From Acidobacteriota bacterium (GTDB lineage Bacteria; Acidobacteriota; Vicinamibacteria; Vicinamibacterales; UBA2999), in NCBI GenBank assembly GCA_013140775.1, contig JABFSA010000049.1, positions 1 to 54,716 on the forward strand: 54,716 nucleotides of DNA. The letters run 5' to 3'. Position numbers and translations under genes: made by a program. This document shows positions 43,344 through 51,993 of the stretch, in pieces; the stretch's first letter is position 1, and every line of letters starts with the position of its first letter. Below the pieces are notes generated by a model. It ran no database searches. It had not been told where the DNA came from and saw nothing but the letters and a program-made list of their open reading frames with translations.

Positions 43344-45739
43344 GGCGCCACCCGCCGCTTCGATGCGGCCTCGTAGGCGGACGCCACCCTCAGGATTCGG
43401 TCCTCAGCGCCAGGCTCAGCGCGGAACACGAGTGAAAACGGCAGCCCGGGCTCACCCACGGTTGTCGGCGTGTCGTTGTTCTGCGCGATGTAGCGTTGCC
43501 GGTCCGGGCTGAGCACGAACGTCGCGTCGTAGACTTCCCGCACGTACCCGGCCGGGATCAGCACTTCCGTCTCGCCTGAATAGGGCCCCATGCGAATGTC
43601 ACCTCGCGTGTCACCAGCCGGCCCAGGCCAACCGGCCAGACCGATCTTCCCCGGGGGCAGCGACGTGTGCAGCCGGACGACGACGTCCAGTTTGTTCTCC
43701 TGGATCACCTTCATCTCGACGCGCCGGAGGAGCTCGCGAAGCATCAGGCGTTCGGCCACACCCTGGCGCTCGCCAAGCGGCGCCATCATGGTCTCGACCT
43801 CCTCCCAGTTCTTCCACATCGCCCGCTGTTCGTCGCTCCAGAATTTCGAACGGGCATTCAGCGTCGGCCAGTCAACGAGCGTCTCGGTGAAACCCCGCAC
43901 CTTCCAGTCTGCCGCGCGACGGGACAGGTACTGCGCCACGTGGAAGCGGAACTGGCGTTCGGCGGCGAGCGTCTGGATGGTGCGAATGTTGAGCGCGCGC
44001 GGTGGCGGGACGTGCCCTTCCGTCATCGCCAGCATGTAGTCAACCGGCTTCATCGAGCCCGACCCAAACGTTTTGCCAGGGGCGAATTCAGTCGGCTTGA
44101 TTGCGGCCGCGAATTCGGGGAAGACCGGCTCACCTCGCCCGTTCAGCCGGTACAGCAGGTCGGGGAAGAAGATCGGCACGAGCTCGGCGAGGGCGCGCGT
44201 GTAGCTCGTCGTCATGTTCTCGATCGACGGATCGTCGGTCCAGAGCGGATCCGTGGACTCGACCAGCGTGGCGCCGAGTTGCGAGCCAAGGACGTCCGCG
44301 ATCTCCTTGGCCGCCGCGCGTGCGATGGGCTCGTCCGCCTTGACGCCGGGAAACGTGAGCATCGACTCCCGTATGACGCCAATGCGCACGCCCTTCAGCG
44401 AGCCGGGCGCGCCGGAGGTCGAGCCCGCGGCAGCAAACGATCCACTGCCGAAGCTCGCACGCGGCACGGTGGTGAAGACATCGCGCGGATCGTAGTAACC
44501 GTTCGCCGGGTCCTTCAACGCGTCGAGCACCTTCGCGGAATCCGTGATGCTCCGGCAGTGGATGCCCGATCGGTCGTTGTGGATGTCGGCGCCGATGGCG
44601 CCACCCTGGAACGAGATCATCGACTTGTGAGGCAGGAGCAACGCCACCGAATTGTGGTTGGCCGGACCGCGGCACGACATGCTCGTCTCTTCGCAGATGC
44701 TGCACATGACGAGATTCGCGCTGACCGATGCTCCGGAGCCCGAGCTCGAACCGAGCGACGCCGCGCGCGTGGAGTCGTAGGCGCTGTGGGGGTTGCCGGA
44801 CCAGCTGCTGCGTTGATAACCGAGGTCGGACGCGAGCACCTTCTCTGGCTCGTTCCGCCCGCCCGGATCGGCCGGGATGCCGTTGTACTCCGTGTTGACG
44901 GCCTTGGCGTAGATGATGGCGCCCTTCTGCCGAAGCTGAGCCACGAGCGTGTGGTCGCGGGCCGGGAAATCGATGTCGTAGCGGGCATCGGCCGCCGACG
45001 TTGACCGCATGTCCATCGTGTCGAACGGATCTTTGAAGGAGAACGGGATGCAGTACATGGGCATCGCCGCCAGGTCTGGCGCGACGCCAAACTGCGTGTC
45101 GAGTTCGTCCGCTCGCTCCAGCGCATCCGGCTGCTTGCGGAACTCTTCGCAGACCGCCGGCGACCCCGCAGGCAACGGACCTTCGGACGGACGCCGGTCG
45201 CGATCGCCCTTGCACGTGACCGACCGTTCCCCCCGCAGGTTCAACGTGCCGAGCGCATTGATCTGGTTCGTGTCGGGCGTGCCGACGGTCATCCCGTATT
45301 GCTGCTGCACGTCAGGGTCTGACGCGGTCGCCTCCATGCGTCCCAGTTCGATAGGCGGTCCGGCATACCGGTCGTAGTCAGGCAGAAGCGTGGACACGGC
45401 GACGGTTTCGGTTGGAAACCGCAGCGGCGCGCCGGCGCGCACGGTCCCGGAAGCCGCAGGTATGGAAGCGCCATCCACGGTGACAAGACGATCGCTCACC
45501 CCGTTGTAGGCACGCGCGCGGTCGAGATAGGCCTGCACCACGCCGCGGCAGGTGACGAGCCGCTGCTGAATGGCGCGATGGACATCGGCAATCGTCGCCT
45601 CTTCGATCCGGAAGGTACCGGCCTGGGCCGTGGTCGCCGGCGACGGCTGTTGGCACGACAGAGAGGTCAGGCTGACACCGACAATCAGGGCGCCAACAAC
45701 AACACGCCCGACGATCCGGTGACGATCGGCGATCTTCAT
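43313..45739 (-). CDS. Amidase-signature family lipoprotein
   Basis: An 808-residue predicted lipoprotein. The ATG at 45737-45739 follows AGGGGGA; lipobox LTSLSC, then a Gln/Pro/Thr-rich linker. The amidase-signature fold is recognisable by TIADVHRAIQQRLVTCRGVVQAYLDRARAYNG, the catalytic Lys in YCIPFSFKDPFDT and the Ser-rich loop LGSSSGSGASVSANL. The usual G-G-S-x-R motif is replaced by EETSMSCRGPANHNS. Insertions of about 100 residues after the first helix and about 150 in the C-terminal half make it longer than typical amidases (450-550). It hydrolyses C-N bonds of unknown substrates at the cell surface. The end SYPELRGE lies in the 31-bp direct repeat. Confidence 0.82.
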   Translation of the reverse strand: MKIADRHRIVGRVVVGALIVGVSLTSLSCQQPSPATTAQAGTFRIEEATIADVHRAIQQRLVTCRGVVQAYLDRARAYNGVSDRLVTVDGASIPAASGTVRAGAPLRFPTETVAVSTLLPDYDRYAGPPIELGRMEATASDPDVQQQYGMTVGTPDTNQINALGTLNLRGERSVTCKGDRDRRPSEGPLPAGSPAVCEEFRKQPDALERADELDTQFGVAPDLAAMPMYCIPFSFKDPFDTMDMRSTSAADARYDIDFPARDHTLVAQLRQKGAIIYAKAVNTEYNGIPADPGGRNEPEKVLASDLGYQRSSWSGNPHSAYDSTRAASLGSSSGSGASVSANLVMCSICEETSMSCRGPANHNSVALLLPHKSMISFQGGAIGADIHNDRSGIHCRSITDSAKVLDALKDPANGYYDPRDVFTTVPRASFGSGSFAAAGSTSGAPGSLKGVRIGVIRESMLTFPGVKADEPIARAAAKEIADVLGSQLGATLVESTDPLWTDDPSIENMTTSYTRALAELVPIFFPDLLYRLNGRGEPVFPEFAAAIKPTEFAPGKTFGSGSMKPVDYMLAMTEGHVPPPRALNIRTIQTLAAERQFRFHVAQYLSRRAADWKVRGFTETLVDWPTLNARSKFWSDEQRAMWKNWEEVETMMAPLGERQGVAERLMLRELLRRVEMKVIQENKLDVVVRLHTSLPPGKIGLAGWPGPAGDTRGDIRMGPYSGETEVLIPAGYVREVYDATFVLSPDRQRYIAQNNDTPTTVGEPGLPFSLVFRAEPGAEDRILRVASAYEAASKRRVAPPSYPELRGE

Positions 45740-45827
45740 GGAATCCCCCTGTGAGCGAGCGTCTGTTCGAGGAGCGAACGCAGGCCCGCGATCATATAGC
45801 AGGAGGAACGGGTAACATCCAGGCCCG

Positions 45828-47057
45828 ATGCCGATGGTCGAGCGCCGCGAGGTCCGCCTGCTTCTTGCGTGCTCGCGCCCGCGACTCGATACGGCAGTAA
45901 GAACCGAGGTGGCCGAGATGGTCACCCTCGGCATTGACTGGACGGCGCTGGTCTCGCTGGCCTTACATCACGGGGTGAGTCCGGCGCTGCTCACAGCGTT
46001 CGGGGAACCTTCGAGCCATTCACCGATTCCGGTCGAAATTTCGGCGGCGCTCCGCCAATATTGCGACGCCGCTCGCGAACGAAACACCTATCTCGCCGCT
46101 GAACTGCACGCCATCCTTTCCGCTTTGGCCGATGTGGGTGTCACTGCCCTGCCCTTTAAAGGAGTGCTGCTCGCCGAGATGCTCTACGGAGACCTGGGAC
46201 AACGGGCGCCTGGCGACATCGACTTTCTCGTTCGGCCAGGCGACGTCACCGCGGCGTGCGACGTACTCCTGGCTCGCGGGTATCGAGACGCGTATGTATC
46301 GTCGGTCACCATGACCACGATCCAGCACGAACTGTATCGCCGATATCAGTGCGAGTATCAGTTCGTTCGCGCGCGCGACGGCGCGGTGGCCGAACCGCAT
46401 TGGGCCTTCGCCAAGAGAACACGGGCGATGGATCTGGACTATCCGGCGCAGTTCGCTCGAGCGCGCAAGACCATGCTCGCGGGTGTGCCGATATCGGCGC
46501 ACGCACCCGAAGACCTGCTGTTGCTCCTGTGCGTCCACGGTGGCAAGCATGAATGGGAGCGATTGGCCTGGATCAGGGACGTCGCCATGCTGCTCGAGCG
46601 AAGCGCCGATCTTGGTCTCGACGTCGATCTGGCGCTTGCGCGCGCGCGGAAACAAGGATGCGCCCGTGTCCTTCTGCTCGGCGTCGAGGTCGCGCACCGG
46701 CTCCTCGGCGCTCCACTGTCACCGGGCATCCGCCAGGCGATCACCGGCGACCGCGGCGTGGCGCCGCTCGCCGATGACGTCGCGGCCCGGCTGTTCAGGG
46801 ACGATCGGCGGAAGTCGAGTGACTTCTGGGTAAGGTCGTTCGCGTTCAACATGCACGAGCGACTGACCAGTCGCGTGAGATATGTGGCGCGAACGCTAAT
46901 CTTGCCGCGTCGCGAACACATCGAGATGGTGGCGCTGCCAGCCTCGCTCGCGTGGCTCTACTACCCGTTGCGCTGGGGACACGACTACGTCGCGCTCCCT
47001 CTGTGGATCCTGACGCGCCCCTTGAGAAAGGGCCGGCCCTCCAGGGCAACCACCTAG
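45828..47057 (+). CDS. Nucleotidyltransferase family protein (NTP_transf_5, PF14907-like)
   Basis: A 409-residue cytosolic protein. LALHHGVSPALLTAF and LHAILSALADVGVTALPFKGVLLAEMLYGDLGQRAPGDIDFLV (in parts: LPFKGVLLAE, PGDIDFLVRP) are the family hallmark, with the two catalytic Asp in GDIDFLV. Then HELYRRYQCEYQF, VAEPHWAF, EDLLLLLCVHGGKHEWERLAWIRDVA and a basic C-terminus. Members are often found in exopolysaccharide, lasso-peptide and other RiPP loci, where their reaction is unknown. Here it lies beside a SagB-like remnant and about 4 kb from an ABC exporter remnant. The start is uncertain by one Met (MPMVERRE). Confidence 0.75.
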   Translation: MPMVERREVRLLLACSRPRLDTAVRTEVAEMVTLGIDWTALVSLALHHGVSPALLTAFGEPSSHSPIPVEISAALRQYCDAARERNTYLAAELHAILSALADVGVTALPFKGVLLAEMLYGDLGQRAPGDIDFLVRPGDVTAACDVLLARGYRDAYVSSVTMTTIQHELYRRYQCEYQFVRARDGAVAEPHWAFAKRTRAMDLDYPAQFARARKTMLAGVPISAHAPEDLLLLLCVHGGKHEWERLAWIRDVAMLLERSADLGLDVDLALARARKQGCARVLLLGVEVAHRLLGAPLSPGIRQAITGDRGVAPLADDVAARLFRDDRRKSSDFWVRSFAFNMHERLTSRVRYVARTLILPRREHIEMVALPASLAWLYYPLRWGHDYVALPLWILTRPLRKGRPSRATT

Positions 47058-47064
47058 AGCCGTG

Positions 47065-47520
47065 TCACGCCACGACAATCACGGACTTGGGCCCGAGGCG
47101 GCAACGCATCACCCCGTCCCGCATGGTGATCAAACGGCGGATCGACGTCTCTGCCTTGCCCGTGAATACGGCGAGCTGCCGGCCGCGCCTGACCATGCAC
47201 GTCAGGGTGCGCCCGGATCGCATCAGTTTGAAATCGTGGATATCGATCGTCTCCGTCTGTCCTCCGGCGAAGACGAGCTCGACGCTGTATCGCGACGAGT
47301 CCGGTGAGAAGGGTGAACGTGGACGGACGGCAAAACGCTCAATAGCCAGAAGCGCACGCACGCCCGCGGTTTCAGCTGGAACGCCGAGCGCGAAGAAACC
47401 CACCTGCGCTTCCTCTGCCGGGTCGAGTCCAAGGATCTCACCCACGGCCCGTTCGGGAAACGCACCAACGGCGCAAGGCGCCAACTTCATCGCCGTCGCC
47501 GTCAGGTACATCGTCGCCGG
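47065..47520 (-). pseudogene. C-terminal fragment of a SagB-type nitroreductase fused to an unknown domain
   Basis: From about 47520 the frame encodes the end of a SagB/ThcOx-type FMN nitroreductase: ATMYLTATAMKLAPCAVGAFPERAVGEILGLDPAEEAQVGFFALG (in parts: MYLTATAMKLAPCAVGAF, ILGLDP). About 100 residues of strand-rich sequence follow (YSVELVFAGGQTETIDIHDFKL, GRTLTCMVRRGRQLAVF), which I do not recognise. The N-terminal FMN-binding part is absent, and the upstream codons have no family resemblance. An ATG at 47509-47511 could start a 148-residue product. It converges with the NTP_transf_5 gene, 7 bp between stops. It is probably a remnant of an azoline-oxidising or related RiPP enzyme. Confidence 0.6.
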
Positions 47521-47702
47521 ACGTGCTGGATCGCCCGAAGGTGGGACGTCTCGTTGATTGGGCGAGACGCCTCCAGTTCTATGATCTCCGCATGTCCTCA
47601 CTCGAGGCTGGCGTGCGTGCCGTCCGCGATCTGGCGACCTGATCTTGAGTCGGCAGACTGAGACTGCCGAGTCACGTTCGCGAACCCCGACCTGCGTCGA
47701 AC

Positions 47703-50063
47703 TCAGCGCCGCTGCAGCGCGGCTTTCACACGCTCCGTCGTGAACGGAATCTCGCGCAGCCGCACGCCGGTGGCGTCGAAGAAGGCGTTGCCGATCGCAG
47801 CTGCGGTCACGGTGACGGCGGTTTCGCCGGCACCCATCGCCGCGACATCGGTCTGGTTGAGGAGGATGCTTTCGACCTTCGGCACCGCGGCGCCGAGGTA
47901 CAGCGGTCGATAGCTGCGCCAGTCAACAGACGTCACGCGGTCGGTCCCCCACGACACCTCTTCGAGCAGCGCACGGCTGACGCCCTGGAGGGTGCCGCCC
48001 TCTACCTGATTCCTGATGCCGTCCGGGTTCGAGATCGGACCCGAGTCCATGGCCACGACGCAGCGCTTCACCGTGATGACGCCGCTGTCCTGATTGACGT
48101 CAACCTCGGTGATGTTGGCGCAGTAGCCGTTGTCGCCCTCGTACAGGACGCACGCAACGCCACGACCGGTCACGACGCCCGTCCTGCGGGCGGCAGGCTT
48201 CGGGGACGGTCGAACATCCCACGGCGCCATCTCCGCGGCGGCTCTCAGTACGGCTCTCAGCCGCGGATCGCGCAGGTGCCGCAGTCGGTACTCGACGGGA
48301 TCCGCTTTGAGCGACGCGGCGATCTCGTCCATGAAACACTCGTGCGCGAAGGTGTTCTGCAGCCGTGCGGGCGAGCGCAGGGGACCGGTGAAAAACGGTG
48401 ACTCGACCGTGTGGTTGAGCACACGTTCGCTCTTCACAACGCCGCAGCCACCGCACTCGGTTCCCACACATCCCGTGACGTACGACGGCGCGGTGTTGGA
48501 GCCATTGTCGAACCCGCCCTGTGGCGGGGGAGCGGGCGTACGCGGCTGGAAGCGCTGCGGCTCGAAACCGGCCAGAAAACCAGTCACGACGTTGCCAGGC
48601 GCATTGCCTCCTGGCCGCCCTCCGCGCGTCGGAGACCAGCCCGCGTAGTCCCACGCGACAATCGTCCCGCTGGCATCGAGCGCCACCTGCTGATCGACAA
48701 CGTAGGCAAGGCCGTAGTTTTCCCAGGCCATTTCGTCCTTGCGCGCGAGCTGGACGCGCACGGGTCTGCCGACCGACTGCGACATCAGTGCGGCGTCATA
48801 CGACACGGTGTCGGCACCGTTCACGCCGTAGCAACCGGGTCCCATCTTGAAGATGATCCGAACATCAGTGGGCGGAACGCCGAGCAGCATCGCGGTCGTG
48901 TTCCGGAGCGGATGCACGGCCTGTGAGGCCGAATACACGGTCACCTTCTCGCCCTGCACATCCGCAACGGCGCATGCGGTGCCAATCGATCCGTGCATCT
49001 GGTACGGATACAGGTACGTCGCCTTCACCACACGCGCGGCCGACGCGAGCGTCGCGTCCACATCGCCGGAGTCCACGGTAAACCCGTCGCGGACCGGGCT
49101 CTTGCGCATGTGGTCGTGAAATGTTCGTTGCGCGGGAAGCGTGGTCCCCGCCGACCACTCCACTTTAAGTTTCGCGGCAGCCTGCACGGCCTGCCACGGC
49201 TTGTCAGCAACCACTCCCACGAAATTCTTGCGGACGACTACTTTGACGAGGCCCGGCATCCCCTGCACAGACGACTCGTCAACGCGAATGAGATTCGACC
49301 CGATGGCCGGCGGACGCACGACGCGGCCGTGCAGCATGCCGGGCACACGAACGTTGTGGACGAATTCGTACTGTCCGGTTGCCAGCGCGGGTATGTCGAG
49401 CCGCTTCACTGGTGTCCCTAGCACCCTCCACGTGCTGGGATGTTTCCGCCGGGCGTCGGGATTGAGCTGTATCTCGAACGTCTTCCCCCCCACGAGCTCG
49501 CCGTAGCTCACACTCTTCGACGAGTCGGACATCGCACTCACGACGCCGTCATTCGCCGACAGTTCACCGATCGGAACGCCCAGGCGAACCGACGCGAGCT
49601 GCACGAGCGCCTCGCGTGCCGTCGCCCCGGCAAGCGCCAGGTTCGAGGTATTGAAATTCGCCGGATGAGACTGCGCGCCCGACGTGGTCCCCTGGTCAGG
49701 CGTCAGCGCCGTGTCACATTGAATCAGCGTGACGCGATCGATCGCGACGCTCAACTCCTCGGCAACAAGCTGCGTCTGCGCGGTGAAGAGTCCCTGGCCA
49801 AACTCGCACTTACCGGTGTAGGCCGTCACGCGGCCGTCAGCCGCGATGGCAATCCACGAATCCAGTGCGGTTCCGGGACTTCCGTTGATGCCCTGCGCCA
49901 AGACCACGTCAGATGTCAGGCCGAGGTTCGACACCACTCCGGCAGCGCCGAAGGTAACGATCAAGGCGCCTGAGCGCTTCAGGAAGTCGCGCCTCGAGAA
50001 TCCGGCTCTGTCGAGGGCCTCACGCGCGTCGGCGGTCATGCTCGTCGTCTGGACAGAGGTCAT
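47703..50063 (-). CDS. Molybdenum hydroxylase large subunit (isoquinoline/aldehyde oxidoreductase IorB-like)
   Basis: A 786-residue exported Mo-cofactor subunit. A twin-arginine signal SRRDFLKRSGALIVTFGAAG lies at about residues 23-42, so the folded complex is probably exported to the periplasm. Mo-binding region motifs include GKCEFGQGLFTAQTQLVAEEL, TSGAQSHPANF, MLHGRVVRPP, GPGCYGVNGADTVSYDAALMSQ, GPLRSPARLQNTFAHECFMDE and the C-terminal MGAGETAVTVTAAAIGNAFFDATG with the catalytic-base Glu. Several motifs exceed what is needed for a firm call. The ATG overlaps the TGA of the small subunit (ATGA at 50060-50063). With that subunit it hydroxylates N-heterocycles or oxidises aldehydes; the substrate is open. 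Confidence 0.9.
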   Translation of the reverse strand: MTSVQTTSMTADAREALDRAGFSRRDFLKRSGALIVTFGAAGVVSNLGLTSDVVLAQGINGSPGTALDSWIAIAADGRVTAYTGKCEFGQGLFTAQTQLVAEELSVAIDRVTLIQCDTALTPDQGTTSGAQSHPANFNTSNLALAGATAREALVQLASVRLGVPIGELSANDGVVSAMSDSSKSVSYGELVGGKTFEIQLNPDARRKHPSTWRVLGTPVKRLDIPALATGQYEFVHNVRVPGMLHGRVVRPPAIGSNLIRVDESSVQGMPGLVKVVVRKNFVGVVADKPWQAVQAAAKLKVEWSAGTTLPAQRTFHDHMRKSPVRDGFTVDSGDVDATLASAARVVKATYLYPYQMHGSIGTACAVADVQGEKVTVYSASQAVHPLRNTTAMLLGVPPTDVRIIFKMGPGCYGVNGADTVSYDAALMSQSVGRPVRVQLARKDEMAWENYGLAYVVDQQVALDASGTIVAWDYAGWSPTRGGRPGGNAPGNVVTGFLAGFEPQRFQPRTPAPPPQGGFDNGSNTAPSYVTGCVGTECGGCGVVKSERVLNHTVESPFFTGPLRSPARLQNTFAHECFMDEIAASLKADPVEYRLRHLRDPRLRAVLRAAAEMAPWDVRPSPKPAARRTGVVTGRGVACVLYEGDNGYCANITEVDVNQDSGVITVKRCVVAMDSGPISNPDGIRNQVEGGTLQGVSRALLEEVSWGTDRVTSVDWRSYRPLYLGAAVPKVESILLNQTDVAAMGAGETAVTVTAAAIGNAFFDATGVRLREIPFTTERVKAALQRR

Positions 50064-50539
50064 GCCGTCCTCCGTGCCGCGTTCGCCTGCACGTAAATGC
50101 GAATGGCCTGGAAGATCCGCTGATGCGCCGCGCACCGGCACAACACGGTGGACATCGCTTGCCGGATCTGCGCGTCCGTGGGGTTCGGCGTCTGATCGAC
50201 CAGAGCCTTCGCCGTCATGATCACGCCGTTGATGCAGAACCCGCACTGCATCGCCTGCTCGTCAATGAACGCCTGCTGCAAAGGGTGTGGACTCTCCGGC
50301 GATCCCAGGCCTTCGAGCGTCGTGATCTCCGAGTTGTCCAGCGTGCTGATGGGCGTCACGCACGAGCGTACGGCTCGTCCCTTGATGTTGACGGTACACG
50401 CTCCGCATTGCGACAGTCCGCAGCCGAACTTCGGCCCGCGAAGCTCGAGGTCGTCGCTGAGCACATAGAGGAGCGGCGTCGCCGGATCGACGTCAACCGA
50501 GTGCGACCGGCCATTGACTCTCAGGTTGAACACGGCCAT
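50060..50539 (-). CDS. Molybdenum hydroxylase small subunit, (2Fe-2S)-binding (IorA-like)
   Basis: A 159-residue iron-sulfur subunit. The first cluster (ferredoxin fold) uses FGCGLSQCGACTV plus the Cys in RSCVTPI. The second, in the four-helix domain, uses QCGFC and CRC (VLCRCAAHQRI). The ATG at 50537-50539 is preceded by GAGG at 8 bp. It passes electrons from the Mo site to an external acceptor; no FAD subunit gene is present, so a cytochrome is the likely acceptor, as in isoquinoline 1-oxidoreductase. It has no signal peptide and would be carried across with the Tat-bearing large subunit. The two genes overlap by four bases. Confidence 0.92.
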   Translation of the reverse strand: MAVFNLRVNGRSHSVDVDPATPLLYVLSDDLELRGPKFGCGLSQCGACTVNIKGRAVRSCVTPISTLDNSEITTLEGLGSPESPHPLQQAFIDEQAMQCGFCINGVIMTAKALVDQTPNPTDAQIRQAMSTVLCRCAAHQRIFQAIRIYVQANAARRTA

Positions 50540-50583
50540 TTTCAGATCCTCACGGGACTCGGGGCTCGCGGTTCGGGTGCCGA

Positions 50584-51951
50584 CTATTCGCCAGGCATCG
50601 ACGCCGACAGTCGCGCGTTCTCCCGCAGTAGAACAAACGCGATAGAGATCCAGACGACGGCAAATCCGAGGTTGAGCAGGGCAAAGCCACGTGCCTCCAG
50701 GGCCAGCATGCTCGTACCCAGGAACACCACGATCGCCGCGACGAGGTCGCCAATCCGCACGAAGAAGCTGTCCACCGCCTGTTTGGCCTTGTACTTTTCT
50801 TCCCGCGACGTCGGCAGCCACAACAACTGCTTGGCGGTGTTCATCACCGAATAGTCGGTCGAATTCTCCGTCGTCTTCGCCCAGCGAACGACTGCCAGCG
50901 TCGCGCCGAACGCGATGACTCCATAAGCGCCCAACGCAATGAACGGGAGCGCGAAGAGCACACCGGCAAGACCAAACGCCTTGATCAGACGCGGCGCCAC
51001 CAGTACTTGAAGAACGACCGCGAGGATGTTCACCCAGAAGAAGTAGTTGGCGTAGAACGCTCCGATGTACGGGCCCGCTTCGAAGGCCGGGTTGTTCCTG
51101 CCCGCTTCCGCCGCGGAGGCCACCACCATGTCGCTCAGGATGAATTCACCGGTGGTATTCACGACGTTCAGCAGGATGAGGAGCCCTGCGATGAGCACGA
51201 TATACCGATTCGAGAAGACGAGGGCGAACGCGCCGCGTCCCCCGATGGGCGCATCAGCAGTTGACGCCTTCCGTCCACCGAATCCCGCCGTGCTGCTGGC
51301 GGTGTAGAGGGCCGTGGTGGCCGTCAGAATCGCGGCCGCGAGATACAGCATCAAATGCGGCGACAGCTGGGCTCTGAACATCCGCTCGGCGATCCAGGCG
51401 CCGACGGGCGCGCCGAGAGTCATCCCCGCACCGATGATTGGAAAAAGCCTGGTGCCGGCGTCTTTGGTGTAGATGTCGTTCGCGTACGACCAGAACTGTG
51501 CGGGGACTGACAGACTGAAGAGCCCCACCCAGATGTAGAAGAACATCCCGATGTACTGAGCCTGGGCCTGGATCGCCAACGCGAACACGATGATGTTAAC
51601 GACAAAGAACGCGGTGACGCCGAAGACGAGCTTCATGCGATCGACGCGCGACGCAAACCAGCTGTAAGCCGGGACGAAGCCCATCAACACCAGCGCCTGC
51701 CCGGCAGAGGCGTACGTTTTGATCTCCGCGGGACCGGTGACGCCGAGCGACGCCAGCCATCCGGGTACTGCCGTGGTCAGGATCAGCGGCTCCCTGACCG
51801 TCTTGATGATGTAGTAGCAGACCAGGATCAGAAAGATATTCACCAGCATCGTCAGCGCGCGCAGACCTTCGCCGGGATGAACCTCGGTGAAGATGCCGAA
51901 CGCCCGGTCGATGGGGCCTGAATGTGCCTCCGCCGTCGTCGCTGTGAGCAT
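50584..51951 (-). CDS. NTT-type (ADP/ATP translocase-like) nucleotide transporter homologue
   Basis: A 455-residue inner-membrane protein with about 11-12 transmembrane helices. LVNIFLILVCYYIIKTVREPLIL near residues 37-59 is the conserved start of the Npt/Tlc ATP/ADP carrier family, and ARLFPIIGAGMTLGAPVGAWIA-like and VRWAKTTENSTDYSVMNTAKQLLWLP segments (in parts: KTTENSTDYS, TAKQLLWLPTSREEKYKAK) are shared with it. In chlamydiae and rickettsiae such carriers import ATP; many free-living bacteria have homologues of unknown substrate. Several charged residues of the family are retained, but true nucleotide exchange cannot be claimed. It lies 44 bp upstream of the molybdenum hydroxylase genes on the same strand. 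Confidence 0.8.
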   Translation of the reverse strand: MLTATTAEAHSGPIDRAFGIFTEVHPGEGLRALTMLVNIFLILVCYYIIKTVREPLILTTAVPGWLASLGVTGPAEIKTYASAGQALVLMGFVPAYSWFASRVDRMKLVFGVTAFFVVNIIVFALAIQAQAQYIGMFFYIWVGLFSLSVPAQFWSYANDIYTKDAGTRLFPIIGAGMTLGAPVGAWIAERMFRAQLSPHLMLYLAAAILTATTALYTASSTAGFGGRKASTADAPIGGRGAFALVFSNRYIVLIAGLLILLNVVNTTGEFILSDMVVASAAEAGRNNPAFEAGPYIGAFYANYFFWVNILAVVLQVLVAPRLIKAFGLAGVLFALPFIALGAYGVIAFGATLAVVRWAKTTENSTDYSVMNTAKQLLWLPTSREEKYKAKQAVDSFFVRIGDLVAAIVVFLGTSMLALEARGFALLNLGFAVVWISIAFVLLRENARLSASMPGE

Positions 51952-51993
51952 AAGAAACTCGCTGGGGAATTTTACCCCTCGCCGAGCGCTGTA

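Noticed and set aside
43667..45004. 445-codon frame opposite the amidase gene
   Set aside because: The amidase signature and lipobox are on the minus strand; the plus frame is Arg-rich without motifs.
47591..47702. Short plus-strand start MSSLEAGVRAVRDLA and hairpin TCGGCAG/CTGCCGA at 47650-47670
   Set aside because: Only 17 codons before a stop, no homology visible; the hairpin has no T tract. Probably debris of a lost gene.
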